DNA of 64,000 nucleotides from Lichtheimia corymbifera B2541 (taxonomy: Eukaryota > Mucoromycota > Mucoromycetes > Mucorales > Lichtheimiaceae), in NCBI GenBank assembly GCA_000697475.1, contig JNEU01001006.1, forward strand, positions 248,001 through 312,000, written 5' to 3'. The position numbers and the translations under genes are program-made. Under the pieces are notes generated by a model. That model searched no databases, was not told the DNA's origin, and saw only the letters and a list, made by a program, of their open reading frames with translations. Positions 22,627-35,318 of this stretch are shown here, one piece after another (position 1 is the first letter of the stretch; each line of letters opens with the position of its first letter).

Positions 22627-25125
22627 ATGCCGAGAAAATCCACGTCGTCAACAGCAGCTACCTCCGTTGAGCAGCCGCTAAGACGCAAGGTCACACTGGC
22701 ATGTATGGTGTGTCGCAAGAAAAAAGTCAAATGCAACGGCGTACAACCAGCTTGTTCACGATGCCAGACAATGGGTTTACAGTGCCAGTATTCGGATCCC
22801 CCAAAGAAGCGTGGTCCACCCAAGGGGTATGTGGAAGTTATCAATAGCCGCGCTCGCAGAATTGAATCACTTTTAAGTAACTCAGGAGGTAATTGTTTCG
22901 CACACAACGCATGATTTAGTCAATGCTCACGTTATCTCATCTTGTAGTTTATCGTCCGATGATGACCACCAACCACAACAATAATATCAGCAATAGCAAT
23001 AACAACGACAACTCATTAACCAAAGAAACAACAACTACTACAACAACAGCTGCGTCTTATAACCGCCAACAGCCTTCCAATGATATTCTCAAGTTCGTGG
23101 CTGATTGTGTGCCTTCAACATATCTCTATCAGCAAATGAATACTTATTCGCCTGTACGTTTCTTGTTGCAGCACAACCGATAGCGGTAGTGCTAAGAGGG
23201 GTTAAATGTGATGGGGGTGTAAAAGACACAGACCACTGATAAGGTCCTTCTATCGATCCACCTCTAGGACAGCCACACACCTTTGTACGACTTTTACCCG
23301 AATGATGATGGCATGATGATGAATATGATGGTGAACAACGACGACGAACCAGCAGCAGATTTGATGCTGGCCTGGGTGGATAGTTTCTTTACGCATTTTA
23401 ATGTGTTCTTTCCGATACTCGCACGTCAGCATTTCCTGCATCAACTTGTGCATGAACGTCAAGGCATAGATCCACTTTTACGAGGAGCCGTCTATGCGCT
23501 GGGATGTCATTTTCTCAATCCGCATGATCGCACGGGCCGCTTGTGGTACGACAAATGCCAAGCTCTGATGCTCTCGACCAACATCCACATGTCCCATGAT
23601 GTACCCAGTCTACCTACAGTGCAGGTGAGCTCTATTGGTTCTTTTCACAAATAATGCAAATGTCACTTATAGAACATTTTTCTTTGCATGATAATAGGCT
23701 CTCGTGATCCTTTGTTGGCATTCATACCTCCTTGGTGACTTGCGTCAATGCTATACTATACGCCAACATTTAGCCCATGCAACCAGTGCCCTTGCAATGG
23801 TGCAGGGTCACACCAACAAAAATACTACCGTTGAGCAAGAGCTTGTGCGCCGCGCCATATGGGTTGCCCATGTGGTTAACCAATGGTTGTCGGTGTGTGC
23901 AGGTGACCAGGTTGTTTTTGGTTCTATTGATGGATGCCCATTACCAAAGCTTGAGGATTGTCAGCTTCATGCTATTGATTGTCGCATATTACAGCCACCG
24001 ATTGTAGATGCAGCACCTACAGTGGAGTCTGCGTTTCAGATTGCTGTGTTCTCCGAAATGGTTAAGCTTGCTTCAATCGTCCAGCGTGCCACCACTTTTC
24101 AATCAGTCAACAAAACGGAGATTGCCGAATGGTTATTTAACCTGCCACCTTATCTCGACTGCAGCATTCACACTGACACAAATCGCTCTACTACAGAGGC
24201 ACCATCTCCTGTCGCACGGATTTTTCACATGTTGTACCACACCGTGCTCATCGTTCTCAATCAACCGGATATCGACACCAACGTAGAGGCACGCAGCATA
24301 TGCTCAACTTCAGCCAACACAATCATCCACCTTGCAGAGCAAATGACGGCTAATTCACCCGATCAAAGCATTTATCTATACAATGTTTTTGGCTTGTCGA
24401 TCACGTTGGCAGCCACCATTCATTTACATCTTGCGCGTTCGTTTGACCCACGCATCCAATGTCCTGCAAAAATCAATCTTGGGAAAAGCATGCATGTCAT
24501 CCGCAATGCAAATCCCACAACCATGTCGCATTTGCCTGCATTACTTGAACAACATGTTGCTTCACGTTATGCCATTTATATCGGCCAAGAAAACAATAGC
24601 CAACAAAAGAATGATGGTCAACAGCAACAGAAACAGACAACATCCGCTGCTTTCGATACGCCAGATGATGTGAACCAGTCGCATTGCCGAAGTTTCAAGC
24701 GACCAGCAGATGAAATGGAAGAAGACAACTCCTTGCTCAATTATCATTTACGTCAAGGCAAGCGTCCTTGCGTGTTTGATTTCAATAGCTGGCTTCCTCC
24801 TGAGCAGGAACAACAACAACAACAACATGCAATCATTACTCCAGGCTCAAGCACAAGCACTTTGGATGACACTGCCAGCTTGATTGATTTCTTTTCGATC
24901 CGTGGTTGGGAGCAACAACACACATCAACCTTTTCCATTGACTCAACATCACCATCGCTGTCACCACAGCCTGATACAACTCCATCACCAACAGCGACTT
25001 GCTTCTCACCAGATGACTCGCCACCGCTACTTTCCATGAATCAGCTCCATGGCCTGATAAAACAAGAGAACAACGATTTACTACTGCTAGATAACATCTA
25101 TCTACCGGTCACTGATCTCATGTGA
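22627..25125 (+). CDS. Zn2Cys6 fungal-type transcription factor
   Basis: Four exons (22627-22888, 22948-23153, 23268-23624, 23698-25125) give 750 residues. Residues 26-53 are a Zn2Cys6 binuclear cluster with Cys at 26, 29, 36, 43, 46 and 53 (spacing 2-6-6-2-6). It is followed by the basic linker KKRGPPKGYVEVINSRARRI and a short coiled segment. Asn/Thr-rich sequence leads into a fungal-specific transcription-factor middle domain (DLMLAWVDSFFTHFNVFFPI, then GAVYALGCHFLNPHDRTG). The C-terminal 200 residues are Gln/Ser/Pro-rich with an acidic end, a plausible activation region. The target pathway cannot be read from sequence. No metabolic cluster surrounds it. Confidence 0.93.
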
Positions 25126-26152
25126 ACGATGTTCTCTTTGGCTCTCTCCCTTTTCCTTTACATATCGGCTGGTAATTTTGATTTCACTGCATACCACATT
25201 ATGATATTCAAATACCCCCTCCCCAACTCTTGTTACATTCATCACCCCCACTGCCATCTTTTTTTATTGTGTATATGCTTTATTCTTCTTCATATTTCGG
25301 CTCATTATTATTACCACTATTACCATGTATGCACCCTATGCGACTCCATATAGACCTTTGTTTCTTATGAAACCTCATAACTCGACGATATGCAACCAAC
25401 CTTCAATAAAACCAGTGTGGATCATGCGCATAACATAGATCATGCAATAGCATCCAGCGACATTTTCATCATCGTACTTCCGAGCCTGTTTTAACAAACA
25501 AAGGTAATGGGCGTGTACATAATACTTCAGCAGCAGCTTATTGTAAATGGAGGTTTCCATGTATAATGCGACTAATGGTATGCACATCTAAAAGCTCACG
25601 CCGCAATATATACGCCATGGTCGATATACTCTGGGTTACCGAAACAGTCGCATTATTCAGTAGCTCAAATCCATAACTCCTTCATGTATTGAAATGGTCC
25701 TTTACAATGAAATGGGATACAATGAATTTATTATACATAGAATAAAGAAACTTGATTGTACATAGGAGGAGATCTCTTGTACTACTACGCTTGTTGGGGG
25801 TTGTGTTCTTTGTACAAAGGCCAATGTGGCGATCTCCAGCTGCTAATGTAAAAATGGTACGTATAATTTGGTGGGATATGGATAACATTTGCCGTAATCA
25901 AAAGTACAGGTAACTAGCATTTAGATGTATTAAGAAAACCGGATGACAGGTGTAAAGAAAAAAGTTTACTAAAGCAAGACGACGCATGATTTCAAGGTCA
26001 GTGTGGATGTTGTACAACGTGTTCCTGATCATTATGGCTCTCTACTACTGTCATTGCTCTCCGCAACCACAACCAGGGCCGCCGTTTCCTTTTTTCATTC
26101 TCTCTTTTGTCCTTTCCCGAGAACACCAATTGTCGACCCATTCACGACCGCA
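25126..26152. other. intergenic, myosin promoter side
   Basis: About 1 kb with no supported gene. It contains pyrimidine-rich sequence at 26080-26130 shortly before the myosin start. Confidence 0.5.
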
Positions 26153-29100
26153 ATGGCATCAGACGCACTTTCGGCTCATGTCATGCAAGCTCTGGAGGTC
26201 TATACCAAGGGCACCAAGGCCTGGTTCGAGGATGACAAGGAAGCTTGGGTGTCAGCATCTGTCAAGTCTAAAGAAATGACTGACACGAACGTACGCATTG
26301 TATTCCAAGACGATGAAGACGAGTCCCGTGTAAGTCAACGCGTATATCCAACAACTGTAGCCACCATGCTTATATCGTTTTATTTGATAGGAACATGTCT
26401 ATGAATCAACCTTGAAGATGCTGGAGAAATCACAAGGTGCTGATCTACCGCCACTCAGGAACCCACCCAAGATGGAAAACACGGATGATTTGACAAGCTT
26501 GAGTTATCTCAATGAACCATCAGGTAAAGGAGAAAAGGAGGATCAAGGAGATGTGTGTGTGTGTGTGCTGGTGCATGTTAAGGGATGAGATAAAGATTAC
26601 AATGGCTTATATCAAATTACATATACAGTGTTGAATACTATACGCACACGATACATGCAGCACAATATCTATACGTATTCTGGCATCGTTTTGATCGCAG
26701 CCAACCCATTTGCCCGTGTGCAACTCTATGAACCCGACATTATCCAACAATACTCTGGACGACGACGCGGCGAACTCGAGCCTCATTTGTTTGCTATTGC
26801 TGAGGATGCTTATCGATGCATGATCCGTGAACAAGCCAATCAAACGATTGTGGTATCAGGTGAAAGGTATGGATATATAGCGGGACCTTTATACTCGATA
26901 TGCTTATCCGTATTTTGCAGTGGTGCAGGAAAGACGGTCAGCGCCAAATATATCATGCGTTATTTTGCGACAGCCGATGACAAGGAGACAGTTGGCAAGA
27001 TATCCAAAGATAGTGGTGCTGGTATGACAGAAGTGGAAGAACAGATTCTTGGTAAGTACGGCTATAGAGCGATGACAGTTATATATGGATACTGATGAGG
27101 GTCATTAGCCACAAATCCCATTATGGAAGCCTTTGGTAACGCCAAAACGACAAGAAATGACAACAGCTCGCGGTTCGGCAAATATATCGAGGTAAACAAT
27201 GGTAAAAGTGGTGTTATCCTTGGAGACAATAGCTGACAACATTTTATTTTCTAATGTGTAGATCCAATTTGACAAAGGTTGCAACATTGTTGGTGCAAAG
27301 ATCAGAACATACCTTCTCGAGCGATCCCGCTTGATCTTTCAACCCGAGACTGAACGCAACTATCACATCTTTTATCAGGTAATAAGGGAACAAGAGATAT
27401 GGGATATCGGATGGCAATCTTATTTATGCGAGAATGTGTAGCTTTGTGCTGGTATTCCGCTATCAGAGCGCAAGGAATTCGATCTCAAGGATTGGACCAA
27501 GTTTCACTATTTGAATCAAAGTGGCACTGGCACAGTCCCCGGTGTCAACGATGCTGAAGAATTCGAGCTTACAAAGAACTCTTTGTCGATGGTTGGAATT
27601 TCGTTACAGACCCAGTGGCAAATCTTCCGTCTGTTATCAGCATTACTGCATATCGGCAATATCGAGATTGGTGGGCGCAACGATGCCATGCTTTCAGATA
27701 CAGAGCCTTCATTAGCTATGGCCACAAAGCTGTTGGGAATCAAGACATCCGAGTTTCGAAAGTGGATCGTCAAGAAGCAAATTGTGACGAGATCAGACAA
27801 GATCATCAAAAATCTGAGTCCAGCACAGGCAACAGTTGTACGAGATTCAGTGGCCAAATACATTTATGCAAACCTATTCGAATGGCTGGTCAGTGTCGTC
27901 AACGAGAGTCTATCATGCCAGGAACCTGAACGAGCGAGTACCTTCATTGGTGTCCTTGATATCTATGGCTTTGAGCATTTCAAGAAGAATTCATTTGAGC
28001 AGTTTTGTATCAATTATGCCAATGAGAAGCTGCAACAACAGGTAAATTACATTACATGATCAACATGGGTCCATTGTTTAACTCATTCTCTGTATTCTAG
28101 TTCAATCAACACGTGTTCAAGCTTGAACAAGAGGTATGGAGCAACCCATGTATGGAAGGATGAGCAGGCTTTATTCACCAGAATGTCATTATAGGAATAC
28201 GTGAGAGAAAAGATTGATTGGCAATTCATCGACTTCAGCGACAATCAGCGTTGTATTGAGATGATTGAAGCAAGAATGGGTATCCTTTCTTTGTTGGATG
28301 AGGTAAGATGACCATATCCATGGTGGTGTGGCAGCCGTGACTAAGGAGTATATGATTGCAGGAATCTCGTTTGCCATCGGGCACAGATCAAGGATTTTGC
28401 GACAAGCTCTTTGCCAACTTTGCAACCCCTACCTACAAAGGCTATTTTAAGAAGCCCCGATTCAGTAATTCAGCATTCACAGTCGTCCATTATGCCCATG
28501 AAGTACAATATGAAGCGGAGGGCTTCATTGACAAGAACAAGGATACCGTTCCCGACGAGCACCTCAATCTTTTACAAAACGCTGATTCCGAATTCCTTGT
28601 GGAAATGCTCCAAACAGCTACGGCAGCCGCTGCTGCTGCAAGTGCTGCAGCGCCAACACAGGTGAGTGTTCTTTGTTTGTGATTATTTGAATGAACGTGT
28701 ATTATAATACTTTTTTATTTACTAGTCAGGTCCCAAGCGGATGAATGCTGCCAAGAAACCCACTTTAGGTTCCATTTTCAAGGTAAGCAAGGAGGATATG
28801 AGATGGATTTGTTATCGTATGCTGAATGCATTATTTTTGTTACATCCCAGCTTTCGTTGATTAGCTTGATGGATACTATTGGTCAGACCAACGTGCATTA
28901 TATTCGGTGTATCAAGCCAAACGAGGCTAAGGTGTCCTGGGTGTTTGAACCAAACATGGTGCTAGCGCAATTAAGAGCGTGTGGTGTTCTCGAGACGATT
29001 CGAATCAGCTGTGCAGGATATCCTTCTCGATGGACATTTGAAGACTTTGCAGAAAGGTGCAGCAGCCTATCTATTCTTACCTCTCATTATAGCATATGAT

Positions 29101-32100
29101 ACTGACAGTGATTCAAATAGATACTATGCCTTGGTGAGCTCAAAGCACTGGGATCCAAAATTACAGCCAGATATCCGCAACCTTTGCACTGTTATTCTCG
29201 ATGGATGTATCAATGACAAGGACAAGTACCAAATCGGTTTAACAAAAATCTTTTTCCGAGCTGGCCAAGTAAGATATCTGCCATTGTTTGTATCACAAGA
29301 TAATGCAATTAACGAGAATATATGTATAGCTTGCATATATGGAAAAACGACGTGCCGACCGATTCAATGAATGCGCTGTACTCATCCAAAAGAACATGCG
29401 TCGTTACATTACAAGGAGAGATTATCTGCTTATGAAGGATATTACTATGCGGCTGCAGCAGGTTGCGAGGAAGAATATGGGAATGCGGAATTTGCTATTG
29501 CTACGCCAGGAACGGGTCGTGTTACTGATCCAGACTCATGTCCGTAGATACCTTGCCAAACGGCGAATGGATGAACAGCGCAATTTCCTTTCACGAGTGC
29601 AAGCTGGTAGGATGATCGGATATTGTTTATTGTACATGCATGATCTAACTTATGTATGCTACAGCATGCCGTGGTCATTTGGCTCGCAAAGCATTTGGCA
29701 ACTTTAGAGAAACAAACGCTGCTACCAAGATCCAACGAGTGTTCCGTGGATGGTATGTATATATAGCAATTGCAAAAGGATGATATAACTGACATCATGT
29801 TGATAGGTCTGCAAGAAAGCGATATCAATCGCAGCGCGATCACATTGTTGCTGTACAAGCACGTATCCGGCGACGACAAGCTCGCAAGGCTCTTGGTGTT
29901 CTTCGCAGTGAAGCACGATCAGCTACGCATCTAAAGGAGGTCTCTTACAAGTTGGAGAACAAGGTGGTGGAGCTTACACAAAGCGTGACACAGCAAAAAG
30001 AAGAGAAGAAGGCGATGCAAGCTCAACTTGAGTCTCAACTACAATCATGGATCGACAAGTATGAAAAGATGGAGAAGAGAATGCGTCAGCTTGAACAAGA
30101 TCTACAAAACTCCAAAGCTGCCGAGGAAGCACTACAACATAGCCATGAATCGTTACAACAAGATTACAACACTCTTCTTGCCAAAAGTGGTGAGCATGAA
30201 AAGGAGAACAGCCGTCTCAATGCAGAAATCACCAAGCTGCGGGAGCAATCTCAACAGCAACAGCCGCAGCAGCAGCCACCGCTTCGAGTGTCTACCACAC
30301 CAACAAATGGTCGAACAACATCAACTGGTTCAACTCAACGTGTGGAAGAAGATGCCAATATTAATGAACTCAAGAGCCAAATCGCAGCACTCAAAGCACA
30401 ACTTAAAAACAACATCAATGGGCCTCGACGACAACCATCAGTCAACAACCTTGGCAGTCGCAATTTATCACCTGCTGCACAACAAATGTCACCTACTGCC
30501 AATGGTCGACGAGCCGTATCACCTGATCGCATGATTAATAATGGCCGTCGCCGTAGCAGCCGTGCTGAGCAACAAGGCACAGTGACCTATGCCAATCGTG
30601 AACAAATGCGACCCATGTCAATCGATCATTCAGATACGCTACGTGAACTGGATGTTGGAAATAACCCTGAGGAAGCGGTATGTGCGATGACACACCATGA
30701 GTTTAATGATGTGATGATTGACTTGTACACACCTTATGATAGATGCGTGCCATCCTTTTGAACGAGGAAGCTTTGGAAGAGGAGATCCTTGAAGGTTTAA
30801 TCAGGTCACTCAAGATCGTCCCCCCCAATGCACATGAACCCCCGTCGTACAAGGAGGTTGTTTTTCCTGCACATATCATTGGACTAAGCTTGACACAAAT
30901 GTGGCGCTATGGTTACCTCCCTGAATCAGAACACTTGATTTTTACAGCTATGGATACGATTCAGAAATATTGCTTGGTAAAGAAGATGGTGGTGGGTTGG
31001 CATACACGTGGTAGTGATTCTAAAGCGGATTACCATAGAGTTTCTCGAATGAAGACAGCATTGTGCCATGCGCATTCTGGTTGACCAATACACACGAGCT
31101 GCTATCATTGGTGTGTTCCACAGAGCAGGATCTGGAGCGTGAGATGCAATACAACTCGGTTCATGGTCGACGGACGGTTGGGTGGCACGAATTTGAGAAG
31201 CTTGTCTCCACACTCAAATTTGAGTTACAGTGCCTAGAAGACAACATTTACCACCATTGGCTGACTGAATTGAAACAAAGGCTAAGCAAAATGGTCGTCC
31301 CTGCCATCATTGAAAACCAACTGCTGCCAGGCTTCGTGGCAACCGAGTCGAATCGATTCTTCAACAAGATGTTGGGCAACTCACAACCTGCGTTTTCCAT
31401 GGATGATCTCCTCAACTTTTTGAATCGGGTGCATTTGGCTATGAAATGCTATGCTGTTGAACCTACAGTGGTGGAACAAGGCCTTTCTGAGTTGCTCAAG
31501 TTAATCGGTATCACCACATTCAATGATCTTATTATGCGACGCAATTTCAACTCTTGGAAACGAGGCAAGTACCCATATCATTCCCCAACAACAACTCATA
31601 CCATCTTTCCCATGCCCATCATCCCACCAACTTGCCCCTCCCCCAACATACCTCAGTATCAAAAAGGATTTAACCTAATTTGCGTGTATACTTTGTTACC
31701 TTATAGCCATGCAAATCCAGTACAACATTACACGACTAGAAGAATGGTGCAAAGGACTTGATATGGCACATACTATCAGCCATTTGGAGCATCTCAAGCA
31801 AGCAGTCAAGTTATTACAGCTGAAGAAGGTGTCAGCAGAGGATGTGGATATCATTTACGATGCATGTTGGGTGTTGACCCCGACTCAGGTGCAGAAACTG
31901 ATACAAAACTACACTGTGGCTGACTATGAAGATCCCATCAGCAATGAGATTTTACGATCAGTAGCATCCAGAGTCACTGGCAGCGACCATACCGACATTT
32001 TATTACTGGATAACGTTTCGCTGGATGATAGTCCTTATGAAGTGCCTGAACCGCATTCTGAAATTATCGCAAGCACCTATATCCCCACCTATGTAAGCAT

Positions 32101-32213
32101 GTTTATTTATTATATTTGTATATATGATACGCTAACACAAACGCGTTTTGCATGTATAGCTCGATCTGAAACAAGTCAAACGTTTAATGGCACTTGCTGC
32201 ACACATGAACTGA
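26153..32213 (+). CDS. MYO2: class V myosin heavy chain
   Basis: About 20 exons encode roughly 1,500 residues. The motor has LSYLNEPS, P-loop GESGAGKT (completed across an intron at 26868), switch [13 protein letters not shown], switch II DIYGFE, the actin-contact segment [20 protein letters not shown] and the converter region. Loop 2 is Ala-rich ([16 protein letters not shown]). The neck has six IQ motifs ([13 protein letters not shown] to [12 protein letters not shown]), each a light-chain or calmodulin site. A short coiled coil with a Gln-rich break follows, then the DIL/cargo-binding globular tail, ending [17 protein letters not shown]. In fungi class V myosin carries secretory vesicles and organelles along actin cables to growth sites. 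All catalytic loops are intact. A GT microsatellite (about 26552-26568) sits in an early intron. Confidence 0.95.
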
Positions 32214-32349
32214 GGCTAGCAGTATTTAGTTCTAGAAGTTCTCTCTCGGATTGTTATTTCTGCAAACACAAAAAAAGCAAGAAAGAATGTATAATAGTAT
32301 TTACAAGGAAAATGGAAAAAGTGGGAGTGAAAAGGGAAATACCAAAGAT

Positions 32350-33183
32350 CTACACCAAACCTGTGGGTGGTGGATGATGGCGACGGGCTAGCATTTCACT
32401 AGGAGAAGGTAATTGAATTGCACTTGTGGCGGAGTGGTGATGATGGTGAAAATGATGCGAAGGTGGTGACCGAATAGCAGGTGGTGGTAAAGAGGATGAT
32501 GATGATTGAGATGATGGTGATGACGAGGAGGAGGAACAAGATGAAATAAACTGCTGCATGGGTTGCTGTTGGGTCGCCTGCGTGGCCAACAGATCCAAAT
32601 TACTTTCCCCTCTGAGATCATGGAACGAAGCCCATTTTCTAGGTTGAAGCAGCTGATCAGCAAGACCAGCTGATGGAGAAGGCCATGGTGGGGGTAACTG
32701 AAGAGCTTTACACGGGACGGGCCGATGAAGTTCGGTTACTGAACGGCAGGATCGGATGACAGGTGAATGCTGTTGACGCAAGGATGGTTTAGGTGTACTA
32801 CTCCTTGATGAACAACACGAAGATGATGAATCCATTGGTTGTTGTGGTTGCTGCTGTTGTTCATGTTGATGATTGGCAAGTGCTGTATTACTATTAGAAC
32901 GTCGTTTCTTAATCACCCTGTGGTGTGGAGTATGATTCGTTATTGTGGCACCAGGACCGGTGTTAGATGCCGTGTCTTTGAGAGCTGACCGCCGTTGCCG
33001 GGATGCAATGATGGCTTGTTGTTGCCGTTGAGTCTTGAAAGTGCCCAAAAAAGAAGCACGTAATTTTTGATCGTGATGATAATCACCAAACCATGAAGCA
33101 AAGCGAGACCACATATCGGATGAAGAGCTTTGTTGCTGTTGCCTCATGCCTCGCCATAATGGATGATGCGATAGTCGTTGCAT
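32350..33183 (-). CDS. hypothetical low-complexity basic protein
   Basis: Single-exon frame of 277 residues starting at the ATG at 33183; the frame is open a few codons further, but only from a TTG. It is rich in Gln, Ser, His and Pro, with a His run (HHFHHHHH) near the C terminus and a Ser run before it. The N terminus (LSHHPLWRGMRQQQQ, then RFASWFG) and the basic VIKKRRS segment could be short functional motifs. No domain is recognised. It converges on myosin, stop to stop 136 bp apart. Length, ATG context and position support a real gene, but composition alone can keep such a frame open. Confidence 0.6.
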   Translation of the reverse strand: MQRLSHHPLWRGMRQQQQSSSSDMWSRFASWFGDYHHDQKLRASFLGTFKTQRQQQAIIASRQRRSALKDTASNTGPGATITNHTPHHRVIKKRRSNSNTALANHQHEQQQQPQQPMDSSSSCCSSRSSTPKPSLRQQHSPVIRSCRSVTELHRPVPCKALQLPPPWPSPSAGLADQLLQPRKWASFHDLRGESNLDLLATQATQQQPMQQFISSCSSSSSSPSSQSSSSSLPPPAIRSPPSHHFHHHHHSATSAIQLPSPSEMLARRHHPPPTGLV

Positions 33184-33343
33184 AAATGAAGCCAATCTTT
33201 TGTTTACATAGACACGTGGTTGAATGAGTAAAGGTTGTGTGTGGCAAAGAAAGAGAGAAAGTCGATTTCATTCCTCCCCCAACATACATTCCCCTCCTCC
33301 TCATCCCCTTTCTTATCCAACCCCTTGAATGGAAACATAGCCC

Positions 33344-33892
33344 TTACCGTTGTTCCTCTCGATGCAAGTCCCGAGTTATTGTTGTTGCATGATTTGATTG
33401 GTTTTTTTGCTTCTTGTGATCAGAACGTTGTTGATGATGAGTAAGCCACGAGTCGAAATGTTGCTGTTGTTGGTGTGGAGAAAGATGGCGATGATGGGAC
33501 ATCACGTGGATAGCATCCATAGGATGATGTACCAATCGCCCTGGTACAGCTGCAATGACCCCCAGACTTGCAAGTAAAGGGGCTGCGACGACACCGGCCA
33601 TTAGTTCGGCAGGTGTCAATTGGCATAGCTCGGCAAGAGCTAACATATGGCGAGAGCGTGCAATAGGGATTACACTGTCAGTGAGTAAAAAGGAACGTCG
33701 TTCACAGGTGGTAGTTAATACATGATCGGGGTGCAAATGGCGACTGCTTAATGTATTGTATCCACCCAAAAGCGCGTTTATATCTTCAACGCATAGATAT
33801 AACTTGCTATGATCATGCTGATATATACAAAACGGAGTTGGTGGTGAAGAGCCGTACTCCCCCAGTAGAATGGCTTGTAATTTCATAACCAT
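33344..33892 (-). CDS. hypothetical protein
   Basis: Frame of 182 residues; the first in-frame ATG is at 33892 (upstream codons lack an ATG). It begins VMKLQAILLGEYGSSPPTPF and contains KLYLCVEDINALLGGYNTL and a hydrophobic AELMAGVVAAPLLASLGVIA stretch that could be a membrane segment or buried helix. A His/Gln-rich tail follows. The ordered first half looks like a folded domain; I cannot name it. It lies on the same strand, 160 bp upstream of the hypothetical gene at 32350-33183, so these may be exons of one longer gene, but no joining intron in phase was established. Confidence 0.5.
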   Translation of the reverse strand: MVMKLQAILLGEYGSSPPTPFCIYQHDHSKLYLCVEDINALLGGYNTLSSRHLHPDHVLTTTCERRSFLLTDSVIPIARSRHMLALAELCQLTPAELMAGVVAAPLLASLGVIAAVPGRLVHHPMDAIHVMSHHRHLSPHQQQQHFDSWLTHHQQRSDHKKQKNQSNHATTITRDLHREEQR

Positions 33893-35318
33893 AGTGTTTT
33901 CGAGGGCCAATGTTGTAAAACCGTGTTCTGTATGGTGGCAATAATGAAGGAGGAGCACTAACGGAAATATAAAGAGGAAAGAAAGAGGAATAAAAGGGGA
34001 AGAACGATAAGCAAAGCAAAAAGGGGGAGAAAGAGAGAATCTTTATTTTTGTGTCTCAGATGTTTATATAGAGTGCACATATTCATCCATCACCATTACC
34101 ACCACTACCACCATGCTCTCTCTCTATGCATGCGTATACATGGCAAAATGCATCTGGGGCCATTCCATTCGTCCAACCGGAACTACTCCTCCAACGTCAA
34201 ACCCACCCCCACTCCGTCCTTTTTTTTTTCCTTCTCCTGCTCCTACGTACTCCTTGTCTTTTTCCCCTTAACAATCTCTCTCATCAATGATAACTAGTGT
34301 GGCTTTCTTTTCTCTTAGATCCCCAAAATCGCATCATCCCTAATACTCCCCACCATAGGGAGATGTATATGTAAGTCGATACATTTATACTTATGTGTGT
34401 GCATATGCCATGTTGATCTGCGATGGGGGGATCAAGTGCTGAAAGCGGAGAGAGAGAGAAAAGAAAGAGAGCTCTGTTATGAGCACCCCTTGATCGTTTC
34501 AAATAGATACATCAGGTCTCTTCCACGCGGGATAGAAGAGCAACATCACATGGCCATGTTTGTTCATCAACAATCTTTATTACCGCTCTTGAAAAGTTTC
34601 ATATCTCACTCACTCTCTCACCCCACACAAATGTGCCTCGTTTAATTATGTGTACATGCACACATTTGTGCAACATGTTGCAACACCATACATCCATAAA
34701 TACCACACCAAACGTTCTTATTACAAGCCTAAATGTCATACCTTATAGCAGCAGATCAACACCATTTAAAAAGGAACGGACGAATATATATATTGGGGGG
34801 AGCGGTAAAAGCGTAGATGAAACATACACAGCATCATCATGTACATACGTATCATCCATCATCCCACCTTTTACAGCTCTGCCATGAGTTAAAAAAGTTC
34901 CGCTGGCAGCCCGTTAATCTTAATTCATTTACAACACTCCATGCATATTTCTATAGCCATGCAGCATGACGTGAAAAGAATACAGCCCATAATGATAAAT
35001 GATGTCGTCGTATGCGTTGAAACATTGTTCCTGCAGGCACAGAGGTGTCTTTTGTTGTTTTATTTTCAATCATTGTGAATACTACTTGTATACATGGATG
35101 AAACATGGTGTTGTACAATATGCCAATAGTCAGATGGTGTAATGTATCTCTCTAATGAGGCAAACCACGCTGGAAGGGATCCACATTTGACAGCTGCATT
35201 GGTGTGGAGTTAAGCGCTGAGATGGTCGGGTAATTTTGAGTACTGAGTGTGAGGCTCGCTTGACTTCTATACTTGCTTTGTTCCTTGACACCGATCTCTC
35301 TCCTCCTACTTGCTCATA
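33893..35318. other. intergenic, SPT8 promoter side
   Basis: About 1.4 kb with simple-sequence patches: CCA/TCA repeats near 34080-34110, a T run at 34219-34230 and an AGAG tract near 34450. No gene supported. Confidence 0.5.

Noticed and set aside
24753..25037. Cys-run minus-strand frame
   Set aside because: Antisense of CAA/CAG glutamine codons in the transcription factor.
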